In this document: piece after piece, positions 23,504 through 30,672 of the stretch
How positions within the stretch are numbered: the stretch's first letter is position 1
Layout of the letters: each line of letters opens with the position of its first letter
Origin: Psychrosphaera ytuae
GTDB taxonomy: Bacteria > Pseudomonadota > Gammaproteobacteria > Enterobacterales > Alteromonadaceae
Reading direction: 5' to 3'
Assembly: GCF_017638545.1 (NCBI RefSeq)
Contig: NZ_CP072110.1
Location: forward strand, 434,001-498,000
Length of the DNA stretch: 64,000 nucleotides
Notes under the pieces: generated by a model
What the model saw: the letters and a program-made list of their open reading frames with translations, nothing else
What the model was told of the DNA's origin: nothing
The model's database searches: none
Translations under genes and position numbers: made by a program

Positions 23504-25414
23504 TTACCCGTAGTTGCTAACCACTTCATCAAACAGCGCAACAAAGTCATCTACTGGCATTGAGCCCATGTCTTCACCTTTGCGCGTACGAACGGCAACT
23601 TGTCCCGTTTCTTTCTCTTTTTCACCTACAACTAACATGTAAGGGATGCGTTTGAGAGTGTGCTCGCGAATTTTAAAGCCAATCTTCTCATTTCTCAAGT
23701 CCGAAATGACACGAATGCCCTTTTCTTTTAGTTTTTGTTCAATATCTTTAACATATTCAGCTTGGCTGTCGGTAATATTCATCACTACAACTTGTTTTGG
23801 CGCTAACCAAGTCGGCAACCAACCCGCATATTCTTCAATTAAGATTCCGATGAAGCGCTCTAAAGAACCTAAAATCGCACGGTGGATCATTACTGGTGTA
23901 CGACGCTCGTTATCTTCAGCAACATAAGTCGCACCTAAACGACCTGGCATTGAGAAGTCCACTTGAACCGTACCACACTGCCATGCACGACCTAAACAGT
24001 CATGGAGTGTGAATTCGATTTTCGGACCGTAAAACGCACCTTCGCCCGGTTGCAAATCATATTCAAGGTCATTGGCCGCTAACGCATCAGCTAATGCTTT
24101 TTCTGCCTTGTCCCAGATCTCATCTGAACCAACGCGTTTTTCTGGACGGGTTGAAAGTTTGATACTGACATTTTCAAAACCAAACGTCTTATACGTATCA
24201 AATACCATTTGAATACAGCCGCTTACTTCTTCCTGAATTTGTTCTTCAGTACAGAAGATGTGCGCATCATCCTGAGTAAAACCACGAACGCGCATCAAAC
24301 CGTGTAACGCACCTGATGGCTCGTTACGGTGACAACAACCAAACTCAGCCATACGCAACGGTAGATCACGATATGATTTCAGACCTTGGTTGAAGATTTG
24401 AACGTGACCAGGACAGTTCATAGGTTTAATTGCATATTCACGGTTCTCAGAACTTGTCGTGAACATGTTTTCTGCGTATTTGTCCCAGTGACCCGATTTT
24501 TCCCATAGGCTACGGTCCATCATCAATGGGCCTTTTACTTCGTCATAACTGTATTCAGTTAACTTACGACGAACAAAACGCTCTAGCTCAGTGTAAATTG
24601 AGTAACCATCGTTATGCCAAAACACCATGCCCGGTGCTTCTTCCTGCCAATGGAATAGATCTAACGCTTTACCGATTTTACGGTGATCACGCTTTTCTGC
24701 TTCTTCAAGACGCTTTAAGTAAGCTTTTAATTGCTTTTTGTCTGCCCATGCCGTGCCGTAAATACGCTGCAACATTTTATTGTCAGAATCGCCACGCCAG
24801 TATGCACCAGCAACTTTCATTAGTTTAAAGTGATGACAGAACTTCATGTTTGGTACGTGCGGACCACGACACATGTCGATGTATTCTTCGTGATGGTACA
24901 AGCCTGGACGATCGTCTTTATCGATGTTTTCGTCTAGGATCTCCATCTTGTACGTTTCGCCGCGCGCTTCGAATGTATCGCGAGCTTCTTGCCAAGAAAC
25001 CGTTTTCTTAACAACATCGTAATTTGTTTTTGCCAGCTCTAACATGCGCTTCTCAAGCGCAACTAAATCGTCTTGTGACAACGGCTCTTCAAGGTCAACG
25101 TCATAGTAAAAGCCATTATCAATGGTAGGACCGATGGCCATTTTACAATTAGGGTAAAGCTGCTTAATCGCATGACCTAAAAGGTGAGCACAAGAGTGAC
25201 GAATAATTTCTAAGCCGTCTTCGTCTTTGGCAGTAATGATTTGAAGCTGCGCGTCTTCCGCGATTTTTTCACAAGCATCGACACGTTCACCATTCACTAC
25301 ACCGGCAATGGTCGCTTTTGCTAAACCTGGGCCGATATCTGCGGCGACTTCTAAAACTGAAACAGCGTTATCGAACGCTCTTTGACTACCATCAGGAAGA
25401 GTTATAACTGGCAT
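23504..25414 (-). CDS. thrS: Threonyl-tRNA synthetase
   Basis: A 636-residue class II synthetase. The domain order is TGS (about 1-62, MPVITLPDGSQRAFD), the editing domain with HSCAHLLGHAIKQ (about 73-85) and MCRGPHVP, the catalytic core with motif 2 (FGCCHRNEPSGALHGLMRVRGFTQDD), and the C-terminal anticodon-binding domain from about 535 (PKQVVVMNITDSQAEY). The zinc ligands include the CPGH Cys (AIKPMNCPGHVQIF). It charges tRNA-Thr and, in E. coli, represses its own translation. The leader here supports the same control (see regulatory entry). First gene of the operon. Confidence 0.97.
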   Translation of the reverse strand: MPVITLPDGSQRAFDNAVSVLEVAADIGPGLAKATIAGVVNGERVDACEKIAEDAQLQIITAKDEDGLEIIRHSCAHLLGHAIKQLYPNCKMAIGPTIDNGFYYDVDLEEPLSQDDLVALEKRMLELAKTNYDVVKKTVSWQEARDTFEARGETYKMEILDENIDKDDRPGLYHHEEYIDMCRGPHVPNMKFCHHFKLMKVAGAYWRGDSDNKMLQRIYGTAWADKKQLKAYLKRLEEAEKRDHRKIGKALDLFHWQEEAPGMVFWHNDGYSIYTELERFVRRKLTEYSYDEVKGPLMMDRSLWEKSGHWDKYAENMFTTSSENREYAIKPMNCPGHVQIFNQGLKSYRDLPLRMAEFGCCHRNEPSGALHGLMRVRGFTQDDAHIFCTEEQIQEEVSGCIQMVFDTYKTFGFENVSIKLSTRPEKRVGSDEIWDKAEKALADALAANDLEYDLQPGEGAFYGPKIEFTLHDCLGRAWQCGTVQVDFSMPGRLGATYVAEDNERRTPVMIHRAILGSLERFIGILIEEYAGWLPTWLAPKQVVVMNITDSQAEYVKDIEQKLKEKGIRVISDLRNEKIGFKIREHTLKRIPYMLVVGEKEKETGQVAVRTRKGEDMGSMPVDDFVALFDEVVSNYG

Positions 25415-25434
25415 TTTATTTCCTTAGTACAGTG

Positions 25435-25518
25435 GCGGCGCCTACGATGCGTCGCGTATACAAACTAATAATTAAGTAGAAGATACTCAAATGGTTACTG
25501 TCCATTTGATGTCGTATC
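25435..25518 (-). promoter_or_regulatory. thrS translational operator with two tRNA-Thr anticodon-arm mimics
   Basis: On the minus strand, 21 bases before the thrS ATG, a 7-bp stem with one A-C mismatch (25435-25441 with 25449-25455) closes a 7-base loop AUCGUAG. CGU sits at the anticodon position, after U and before A. Further upstream a perfect 7-bp stem (25488-25494 with 25502-25508) closes the 7-base loop ACAGUAA, with AGU at the anticodon position; an outer stem GATAC/GTATC (25482-25486 with 25514-25518) extends it. A 26-base A/T-rich linker joins the two hairpins. The Shine-Dalgarno AAGGA follows the second one. This layout equals domains 4-3-2-1 of the E. coli thrS operator. Confidence 0.75.
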
Positions 25519-25711
25519 AAAAAAGAACAGCACAGCATTAAAAAAACATCTAATGCACTGCCGATAAAATCAGAGGCGAATGGTATTTTATAATTGCTAA
25601 AAGTACAAGACTACTAAAGGCTAGTTCAAAGATAAGTTGTATTTTTTATTAGTAAACTAAATACTATAAAAAACCGTAACGTAGCGGATTAATTAGAATT
25701 TAGAGAGAGAC

Positions 25712-26470
25712 ATGTCAGATCATCACACCATAGCTCCTGTCGCACTGGTCACAGGCGCAGCGCAACGAATTGGACGTCGAACCGCCCAAACTCTGCACGA
25801 CAACGGTTATCGGGTAATAATTCACTGTAATAACTCAACAAATGCCGCATCAGAATTTTGCGCTGAATTGAACGCAAAAAGAGTTGATTCTGCAAGCTGG
25901 CTTCAAGCTGATCTTAACGACATGAATCAAGTCACAACACTTGCAAAAAGTGCTATTGAAGTGTTTGGCCGTATTGACGTGTTGGTAAACAACGCCAGTA
26001 GTTTTTATCCGACCAAAATGGGCGACGTAAACGAGGATATTTGGAACGACTTAATGTCGAGTAATTTAAAAGCGCCATTTTTTCTCATTCAAGGCTTACA
26101 GGAAACATTAGCAGAACACCAAGGTGTTGTTATTAACATGGTTGATATACATGCTGATCGACCATTAAAAGAATACCCTGTTTATTGTATGGCAAAGGCT
26201 GGTCTTGTGATGTTAACGAAGTCGCTTTCTCGCGAATTAGCGCCTAAAATTAGAGTCAATGGCATAGCACCGGGTGCAATTCTTTGGCATGAAAACGATC
26301 TGTCAGAGGCTGATAAAGACCAGGTGTTAAGTGAAATAGCACTTAATAGGCTTGGAACTCCTGACGATATTGCGCAAGCAATTTTATTTATGTGCAAATC
26401 AAGTTACATAACAGGACAAATACTCGCAGTGGATGGCGGCCGAAGCATAAATGGTGGGAGTAAAGCCTAA
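25712..26470 (+). CDS. SDR-family oxidoreductase, pteridine-reductase-like
   Basis: A 252-residue classical short-chain dehydrogenase. The NAD(P) loop is VTGAAQRIGRR (TGxxxRIG), NNAS appears as VLVNNASSFYP, and the catalytic Tyr-Lys is YCMAKAG. The TGAAQRIGR start and the small C-terminal part are typical of pteridine reductases/FolM-like enzymes, which reduce dihydrobiopterin, dihydromonapterin or folate. It is followed after 17 bases by the CPXCG gene. The exact substrate is an inference from similarity. Confidence 0.8.
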   Translation: MSDHHTIAPVALVTGAAQRIGRRTAQTLHDNGYRVIIHCNNSTNAASEFCAELNAKRVDSASWLQADLNDMNQVTTLAKSAIEVFGRIDVLVNNASSFYPTKMGDVNEDIWNDLMSSNLKAPFFLIQGLQETLAEHQGVVINMVDIHADRPLKEYPVYCMAKAGLVMLTKSLSRELAPKIRVNGIAPGAILWHENDLSEADKDQVLSEIALNRLGTPDDIAQAILFMCKSSYITGQILAVDGGRSINGGSKA

Positions 26471-26487
26471 GTTAAAGAGGTAGGCTT

Positions 26488-26688
26488 ATGGACACCTTTA
26501 CAAAAGTTATAGAATGCCCACACTGTGGGCATCACGTTCGTTTTGAGTTTGATCCAAGTAATGGCGACCAAGACTATTATGAGGATTGTAGTGCTTGTTG
26601 TAACGCGATTCATGTTACGTTACACCTTGATGATGCCCATGCCAAAGTCGAAGTTCGCATCGACGCCGACGACGAACAGATCTATTAA
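26488..26688 (+). CDS. CPXCG motif-containing cysteine-rich protein
   Basis: A 66-residue protein of a small conserved family. Two zinc-binding pairs are visible: CPHCG (residues 10-14) and CSAC/CC (residues 34-38). The latter lies in the segment DYYEDCSACCNAIHV. An acidic C-terminal half follows. It is most likely a zinc-ribbon protein of unknown function. It is in the same short operon as the SDR gene. Confidence 0.8.
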   Translation: MDTFTKVIECPHCGHHVRFEFDPSNGDQDYYEDCSACCNAIHVTLHLDDAHAKVEVRIDADDEQIY

Positions 26689-26720
26689 AAGCAAGTTAAA
26701 ACTCGCGACACTAAACTACC

Positions 26721-27362
26721 CTAAACAGGTAAGTTTTTGTTGATTGACTTTAAATAGCGCTCAACGGTTTGCACTGTTGTGTATGTCTGTTGATCTACTT
26801 CGATGTTTATTTCATCACCGGGGACGTATTCACCCAAATTAGTAATATTCATCGTTTCTGGGATCAGATGTAGATTAAATGTAGACTCAGTCACATCGCC
26901 AACAGTAAGACTGCAACCGTTAACAGACACAAACCCTTTGTGTAAAACGTATTTCATCCACTTTGGTGAAAGCTCAAGGGTCATTATCCAATTTGATCCA
27001 TGAGATTCCGACTTAATAACTTTTGCAGTCGCGTGGATATGACCAGACACAATATGGCCGCCAATCTCAGTACCAAACGTAACCGAACGCTCAAAATTAA
27101 CTAAACTACCTTGACGCAATTTACCAAGGTTTGTTTTTTGTAACGACTCATCTATTACATCAAAATAAACTTGCCCTACTACATCATTCATTTGCGTTTC
27201 GAATTTTGTAACTGTCAGACAACAGCCATTTATTGCTATGCTCGCACCAATGGTAAGTCGCTCTAAATGCTCACGGCCGACTGACAGACAAATTGTTTTA
27301 AAAGAGTCATCACCAGAAATACTTACAACGGTTGCCTTCGTTTGAACAATACCTGTAAACAT
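26721..27362 (-). CDS. ribE: Riboflavin synthase, alpha subunit
   Basis: A 213-residue riboflavin synthase. Two lumazine-binding repeats start with MFTGIVQ (residue 1) and with GGHIVSGHIHA (about 100). Each has the family's INGCCLTV / VNGCSLTV motif. The enzyme dismutates two 6,7-dimethyl-8-ribityllumazine molecules. The gene stands alone and convergent to the CPXCG gene. No FMN riboswitch was recognised in the 215 bases upstream. A GGAAG site precedes the ATG. Confidence 0.95.
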   Translation of the reverse strand: MFTGIVQTKATVVSISGDDSFKTICLSVGREHLERLTIGASIAINGCCLTVTKFETQMNDVVGQVYFDVIDESLQKTNLGKLRQGSLVNFERSVTFGTEIGGHIVSGHIHATAKVIKSESHGSNWIMTLELSPKWMKYVLHKGFVSVNGCSLTVGDVTESTFNLHLIPETMNITNLGEYVPGDEINIEVDQQTYTTVQTVERYLKSINKNLPV

Positions 27363-27530
27363 ACTGCTTCCTATTTAGAATTTTTATATTAATGTGGACA
27401 GTATATACGTTTATTTTCTGGCTTTGGTGTAAATCATTTATCTCTTGTCGAATGTTTAAACTTGAATTGATTGTTTTTTAAGTTTCTGTCGAATAAAGAA
27501 TCAGTTAAACCATTTTGTGGTAAAAAAAGT

Positions 27531-27559
27531 TTGCTTTTTAAAACGGCCCTGATTAGGAT
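27531..27559 (+). promoter_or_regulatory. Promoter of the tRNA-Val gene
   Basis: TTGCTT, 17 bases, TAGGAT. The -10 box is followed by a GC-containing stretch (ACGTCTCGTCC) before the tRNA at 27578. Spacing and location fit a strong stable-RNA promoter. Confidence 0.65.
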
Positions 27560-27577
27560 ACGTCTCGTCCTCAGGAT

Positions 27578-27654
27578 ACAACCGTAGCTCAGTTGGTTAG
27601 AGCACCACCTTGACATGGTGGGGGTCGGTGGTTCGAATCCACTCGGTTGTACCA
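27578..27654 (+). tRNA. tRNA-Val (anticodon GAC)
   Basis: A 77-base cloverleaf including encoded CCA. The acceptor stem is ACAACCG / CGGTTGT, the D arm GCTCAGTTGGTTAGAGC, and the anticodon arm CCACC-TTGACAT-GGTGG with GAC. The T arm is GGTGG-TTCGAATC-CACT. It reads GUC and GUU. The 3' part from the T arm on is repeated twice downstream. Confidence 0.95.
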
Positions 27655-27864
27655 ACACTTTCCAATTCAAAGTCAAAACATCCCAAGTCAAGAAAAAGCA
27701 CACCGCTCCTGATGACCCGGTCCGATGTTCGGTGGTTCGAATCCACTCGGTTGTACCAACACTTTCCAATTCAGAATCAACCCCCCCCCCCAAGTCAAGA
27801 AAAAGCACACCGCTCCTTATGACCCGGTCCGATGTCCGGTGGTTCGAATCCACTCGGTTGTACC
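27626..27864 (+). repeat. Tandem repeat of the tRNA-Val 3' end (period 104 and 107 bp)
   Basis: The 28 bases of the tRNA that run from the T-arm 5' strand to the first two bases of CCA occur three times without change: 27626-27653 (inside the tRNA), 27730-27757 and 27837-27864. The intervals are also repeated. Both begin AACACTTTCCAATTCA and share AAGTCAAGAAAAAGCACACC and GACCCGGTCCGATGT. A run of eleven C (27781-27791) in the second interval replaces a more complex segment of the first. The two extra copies have no 5' half, so they are not tRNAs. The layout resembles the rtT repeats after E. coli tyrT. Confidence 0.9.
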
Positions 27865-27949
27865 TACGCTACCTCTCCGCCTACGCCTTGCGTACGAGTA
27901 ATTTTTAGACTATTACAATATAAGTAAATTTTATTGAGGAACAGCGTCA

Positions 27950-28696
27950 TTGAAACTACGTCTTGCGTTGGTATTGTTTGTATTTTCATTATTTTGCCCA
28001 CGTGCTGAATCACTTGATCAGACGCTTCCTTTACGCATAGTCACTGAACATCTAGCTCCTTTTCATTACCTCAATCAAGAACAAAAAGTTGTGGGGCTAT
28101 TGTCAAATAGACTGCTTCCTATCCTGCAAAATCTTGAGCCTGGACTCAAGATAGAACTTTTGCCTTGGAGTCATGCTTATGAATTAGCAACTAGGCGACC
28201 CAACACCCTGCTCTTTTCAGTTATTAGGACCCCAGAAAGAGAAAGTAAGTTTGTTTGGTTAAGTCGGCTGTTAGAAGTGAATACGATTTTAATCGCAAAT
28301 TCAGATAGTAACGTAGAACCTACCGATAATTTAGCGGACCTAATGCAATACAACCTTGGGGTAAAGAAAAACGATGCAATAACGGACCACCTTCTGAAAG
28401 TAGGTTTCGAATTTGACAACAACCTTATGGAAATTGTTCAGAGTGAATCAACTATAACTATGTTGCGTAGGCAACGCTTTGATTTAATCCCAACAAACGT
28501 CTATATACTTGAAGATTATTGTAAAAAAAACGACTGTGAGCTTGATGAATTTAAGGTGATTTATACCTTTGACGAAATACCACAGACGTTTTTTCTTGTT
28601 ATAAACAAAGACAGTGATCCTGTGTTAATAAAGTTGTTACGCCAAGAATTAGCATCTTTCGCTCCGCTAACCTTAAACAATAGAGAATTGGAATAA
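27950..28696 (+). CDS. Periplasmic solute-binding protein, family 3 type, beside a chemoreceptor
   Basis: A 248-residue protein with a signal peptide ending near residue 20 (CPRAES). The first-lobe strand LRIVTEHLAPFHYLNQEQKVVG and the hinge strand YNLGVKKNDAITDHLLKVGF are typical of SBP_bac_3 proteins. Two Cys close together (YCKKNDC) may form a disulfide. The TTG start is supported by a GAGGA site 9 bases ahead, and no ATG is near. The chemoreceptor gene starts 5 bases after its stop, so the pair is co-transcribed. It is probably a ligand-sensing subunit, not a transport protein, but no experiment is known to me. Confidence 0.7.
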   Translation: MKLRLALVLFVFSLFCPRAESLDQTLPLRIVTEHLAPFHYLNQEQKVVGLLSNRLLPILQNLEPGLKIELLPWSHAYELATRRPNTLLFSVIRTPERESKFVWLSRLLEVNTILIANSDSNVEPTDNLADLMQYNLGVKKNDAITDHLLKVGFEFDNNLMEIVQSESTITMLRRQRFDLIPTNVYILEDYCKKNDCELDEFKVIYTFDEIPQTFFLVINKDSDPVLIKLLRQELASFAPLTLNNRELE

Positions 28697-28701
28697 CGCA
28701 C

Positions 28702-30183
28702 ATGAAGTATCTTTGGATTTATAAAGCCAACAGAATGTTTCGATTTGTACTTGTCGGACAAACCTTAATATCTTTTCTGATAGCTTATTTTACAGGAACC
28801 TGGACTGAAGCAATCGTAATTTCGTTAATTACTATTGCAGTGCCTCTGTACTTAATCCAAACCCAACCATTACATTATATGACACGACATTCCGTCGCTA
28901 TTGCAATACAAATTTTAACCGCACTTCATATTCAGCAAACACAGGGGCTAACAGAAATCCACTTCGAGATCTTTAGCGTTTTAGCCTTTTTGACTATGTA
29001 CAAAGATTGGCGTGTTGTAGTTACAAGTGTTGTTGTGATTGCAGTTCATCATGTGTTGTTTTTCTTACTTCAAGCAAATGGTCAGCCCTTCTTTATCTTT
29101 GAAGAAGGCCACGTGATGTTATATATCTTGCTAATACATGCGTTCTTTGCGGTTGCAGAAGGTGCCGTATTGGCTTACATATCGGCAACAGCCTTTGATG
29201 AGGCTCGAACCGCTGAGACGGTACAATCAAAAATTCACGAAATACTTAAAAATGAAGAACAAGTTGATCTGCGAATTGAACTTGATGAAAAGAACAAAAC
29301 AATGGAAGAATTCAATCGTCTGATTGCATCCTTTGCGGACTTAACCAATCACTCTAAAAACCTATCAAAAGACATATTGACGATGTCTAAACAAGTAGAT
29401 GAAGTTACCTATAAGATTAACGACGCTACCTCAGAGAACAATGTTCAAATAGAGTTAATAACGGAAGCTACGCATCAAATGACAACCGCTAATGTTGACA
29501 TCGCTGATCGTTCTAACAATGTGAATATGCTCGCAGAAACGGCAACGGATAAAACAAGTGAAGCAAAACAAATCATAGTCTCTTCCAATGACAGTATTAC
29601 TAATTTAAAGAACGATCTGACGGACACGTCAACTACCATCGATCAACTGGCAGAAAAATGTAGCTCTATTGAAGCAGCAATGGCTTCGATTAAATCAATT
29701 TCTGAACAAACAAACTTACTCGCTCTCAATGCCGCAATTGAGTCTGCACGAGCTGGCGATCATGGCAGAGGATTCGCCGTCGTAGCTGATGAGGTTCGCC
29801 AGTTGGCGATGCATACAGGTAAAAATGCGGAAGAAATTAGTGACATCACAACATCCCTCATAAGCGACGTAACAAAGTCTGTTTCTCAGATGCAAACGTG
29901 TTTACAAAACGCGACAGAAGCAACAGAAGCCTCTGTACAAGCTGTACTTGTTATAGATAAGGTGTTAGAAGATATAAGTGCGGTATCAGAAAATATTGCG
30001 TCCGTTGCAACAGCTGCCGAACAACAATCGCTGGTTTCTGAGAACATTACTCAGTCTACTCTCACTCTAAACGACACGGCTGAATCCTTGGCACAACACG
30101 TAAAAGATGCACACCATAGTGTCAGTAAAATGAATAAAAGCATCAATTCACTGGATAAGGAACTTGCGAAGTTTATTGTTTAA
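28702..30183 (+). CDS. Methyl-accepting chemotaxis protein with a multi-helix membrane sensor
   Basis: A 493-residue chemoreceptor. The N-terminal 170 residues contain about five to six hydrophobic segments (near 13-30, 34-50, 62-80, 88-105, 108-125, 142-162) and no large periplasmic domain. Then comes a helical signalling rod with no clear HAMP domain. The conserved hairpin tip EQTNLLALNAAIESARAGDHGRGFAVVADEVR is at about residues 333-365. The protein binds CheA/CheW and tunes flagellar motion. It follows an SBP gene after 5 bases and precedes a thioredoxin-like gene with the stop and ATG adjacent. Sensing inside or near the membrane is an inference from the topology. Confidence 0.87.
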   Translation: MKYLWIYKANRMFRFVLVGQTLISFLIAYFTGTWTEAIVISLITIAVPLYLIQTQPLHYMTRHSVAIAIQILTALHIQQTQGLTEIHFEIFSVLAFLTMYKDWRVVVTSVVVIAVHHVLFFLLQANGQPFFIFEEGHVMLYILLIHAFFAVAEGAVLAYISATAFDEARTAETVQSKIHEILKNEEQVDLRIELDEKNKTMEEFNRLIASFADLTNHSKNLSKDILTMSKQVDEVTYKINDATSENNVQIELITEATHQMTTANVDIADRSNNVNMLAETATDKTSEAKQIIVSSNDSITNLKNDLTDTSTTIDQLAEKCSSIEAAMASIKSISEQTNLLALNAAIESARAGDHGRGFAVVADEVRQLAMHTGKNAEEISDITTSLISDVTKSVSQMQTCLQNATEATEASVQAVLVIDKVLEDISAVSENIASVATAAEQQSLVSENITQSTLTLNDTAESLAQHVKDAHHSVSKMNKSINSLDKELAKFIV

Positions 30184-30672
30184 ATGAAGTTAATTGTAGC
30201 AATAATCGTTTGGTTGTCCGTGCTCGTGGCACTATTATGGTATAGCGGTAGCGGACAACTGAGCCACTTTTCACCCAATAATACGGTGATAGAAAGTAAA
30301 GAACTGGTTGATCTAGTCAAAAGTAATCACCCGGTAAACAAGCCTATTTTACTTCACTTTTTTGATCAAGAGTGCCGTTGCAACTTGGTAGCAGAGCCCC
30401 ACATCAATTCAGTAAAAGCTTTGGCACAAAAACAGCAATTTACAAATGTGTACATTGATATCAACGAGCACCCAAAGTGGAAATCTAGAATTCCCAGTAC
30501 ACCGGCAGTTTTGGCAATAAACAACAACCAACTACAGTATTTTGGTCCCTACTCAACCGGCCCTTCTTGTTTACCTGGCGAAGGGTTGATTGAACCATAT
30601 TTGACGACTCCTACAACAAAACCACAAATTCTAACCGACGGTTTTGGTTGTTATTGTAATACTGGAGCTTAA
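30184..30672 (+). CDS. DUF6436-like membrane-anchored thioredoxin-fold protein
   Basis: A 162-residue protein with one N-terminal membrane helix (residues 3-20) and a thioredoxin-like body. A CXC pair (ECRC, residues 64-66) replaces the usual CXXC, and the strand after it ends in the cis-Pro-type STPAVLAI. A further Cys pair is near the C-terminus (GCYC). It is similar to the DUF6436 group. The ATG lies directly after the chemoreceptor stop, so it is the third gene of the cassette. Its last 42 bases overlap the end of the convergent EAL-domain gene. A periplasmic thiol role is likely but untested. Confidence 0.68.
   Translation: MKLIVAIIVWLSVLVALLWYSGSGQLSHFSPNNTVIESKELVDLVKSNHPVNKPILLHFFDQECRCNLVAEPHINSVKALAQKQQFTNVYIDINEHPKWKSRIPSTPAVLAINNNQLQYFGPYSTGPSCLPGEGLIEPYLTTPTTKPQILTDGFGCYCNTGA

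Noticed and set aside
27363..27530. FMN riboswitch in front of riboflavin synthase
   Set aside because: None of the conserved RFN element blocks was seen in the 215 bases upstream; the region mainly serves the tRNA promoter.
27434..27853. Minus-strand reading frame of 139 codons across the tRNA-Val repeat
   Set aside because: The protein is only the reverse of the tRNA and its copies (it has the VQPSGFEPPTPTMSR pattern well known from mis-called genes opposite tRNAs).
27654..27864. tRNA 3' ends as attL/attR of an integrated element
   Set aside because: The copies are only 104 and 107 bases apart and the intervals repeat too. There is no integrase or cargo.
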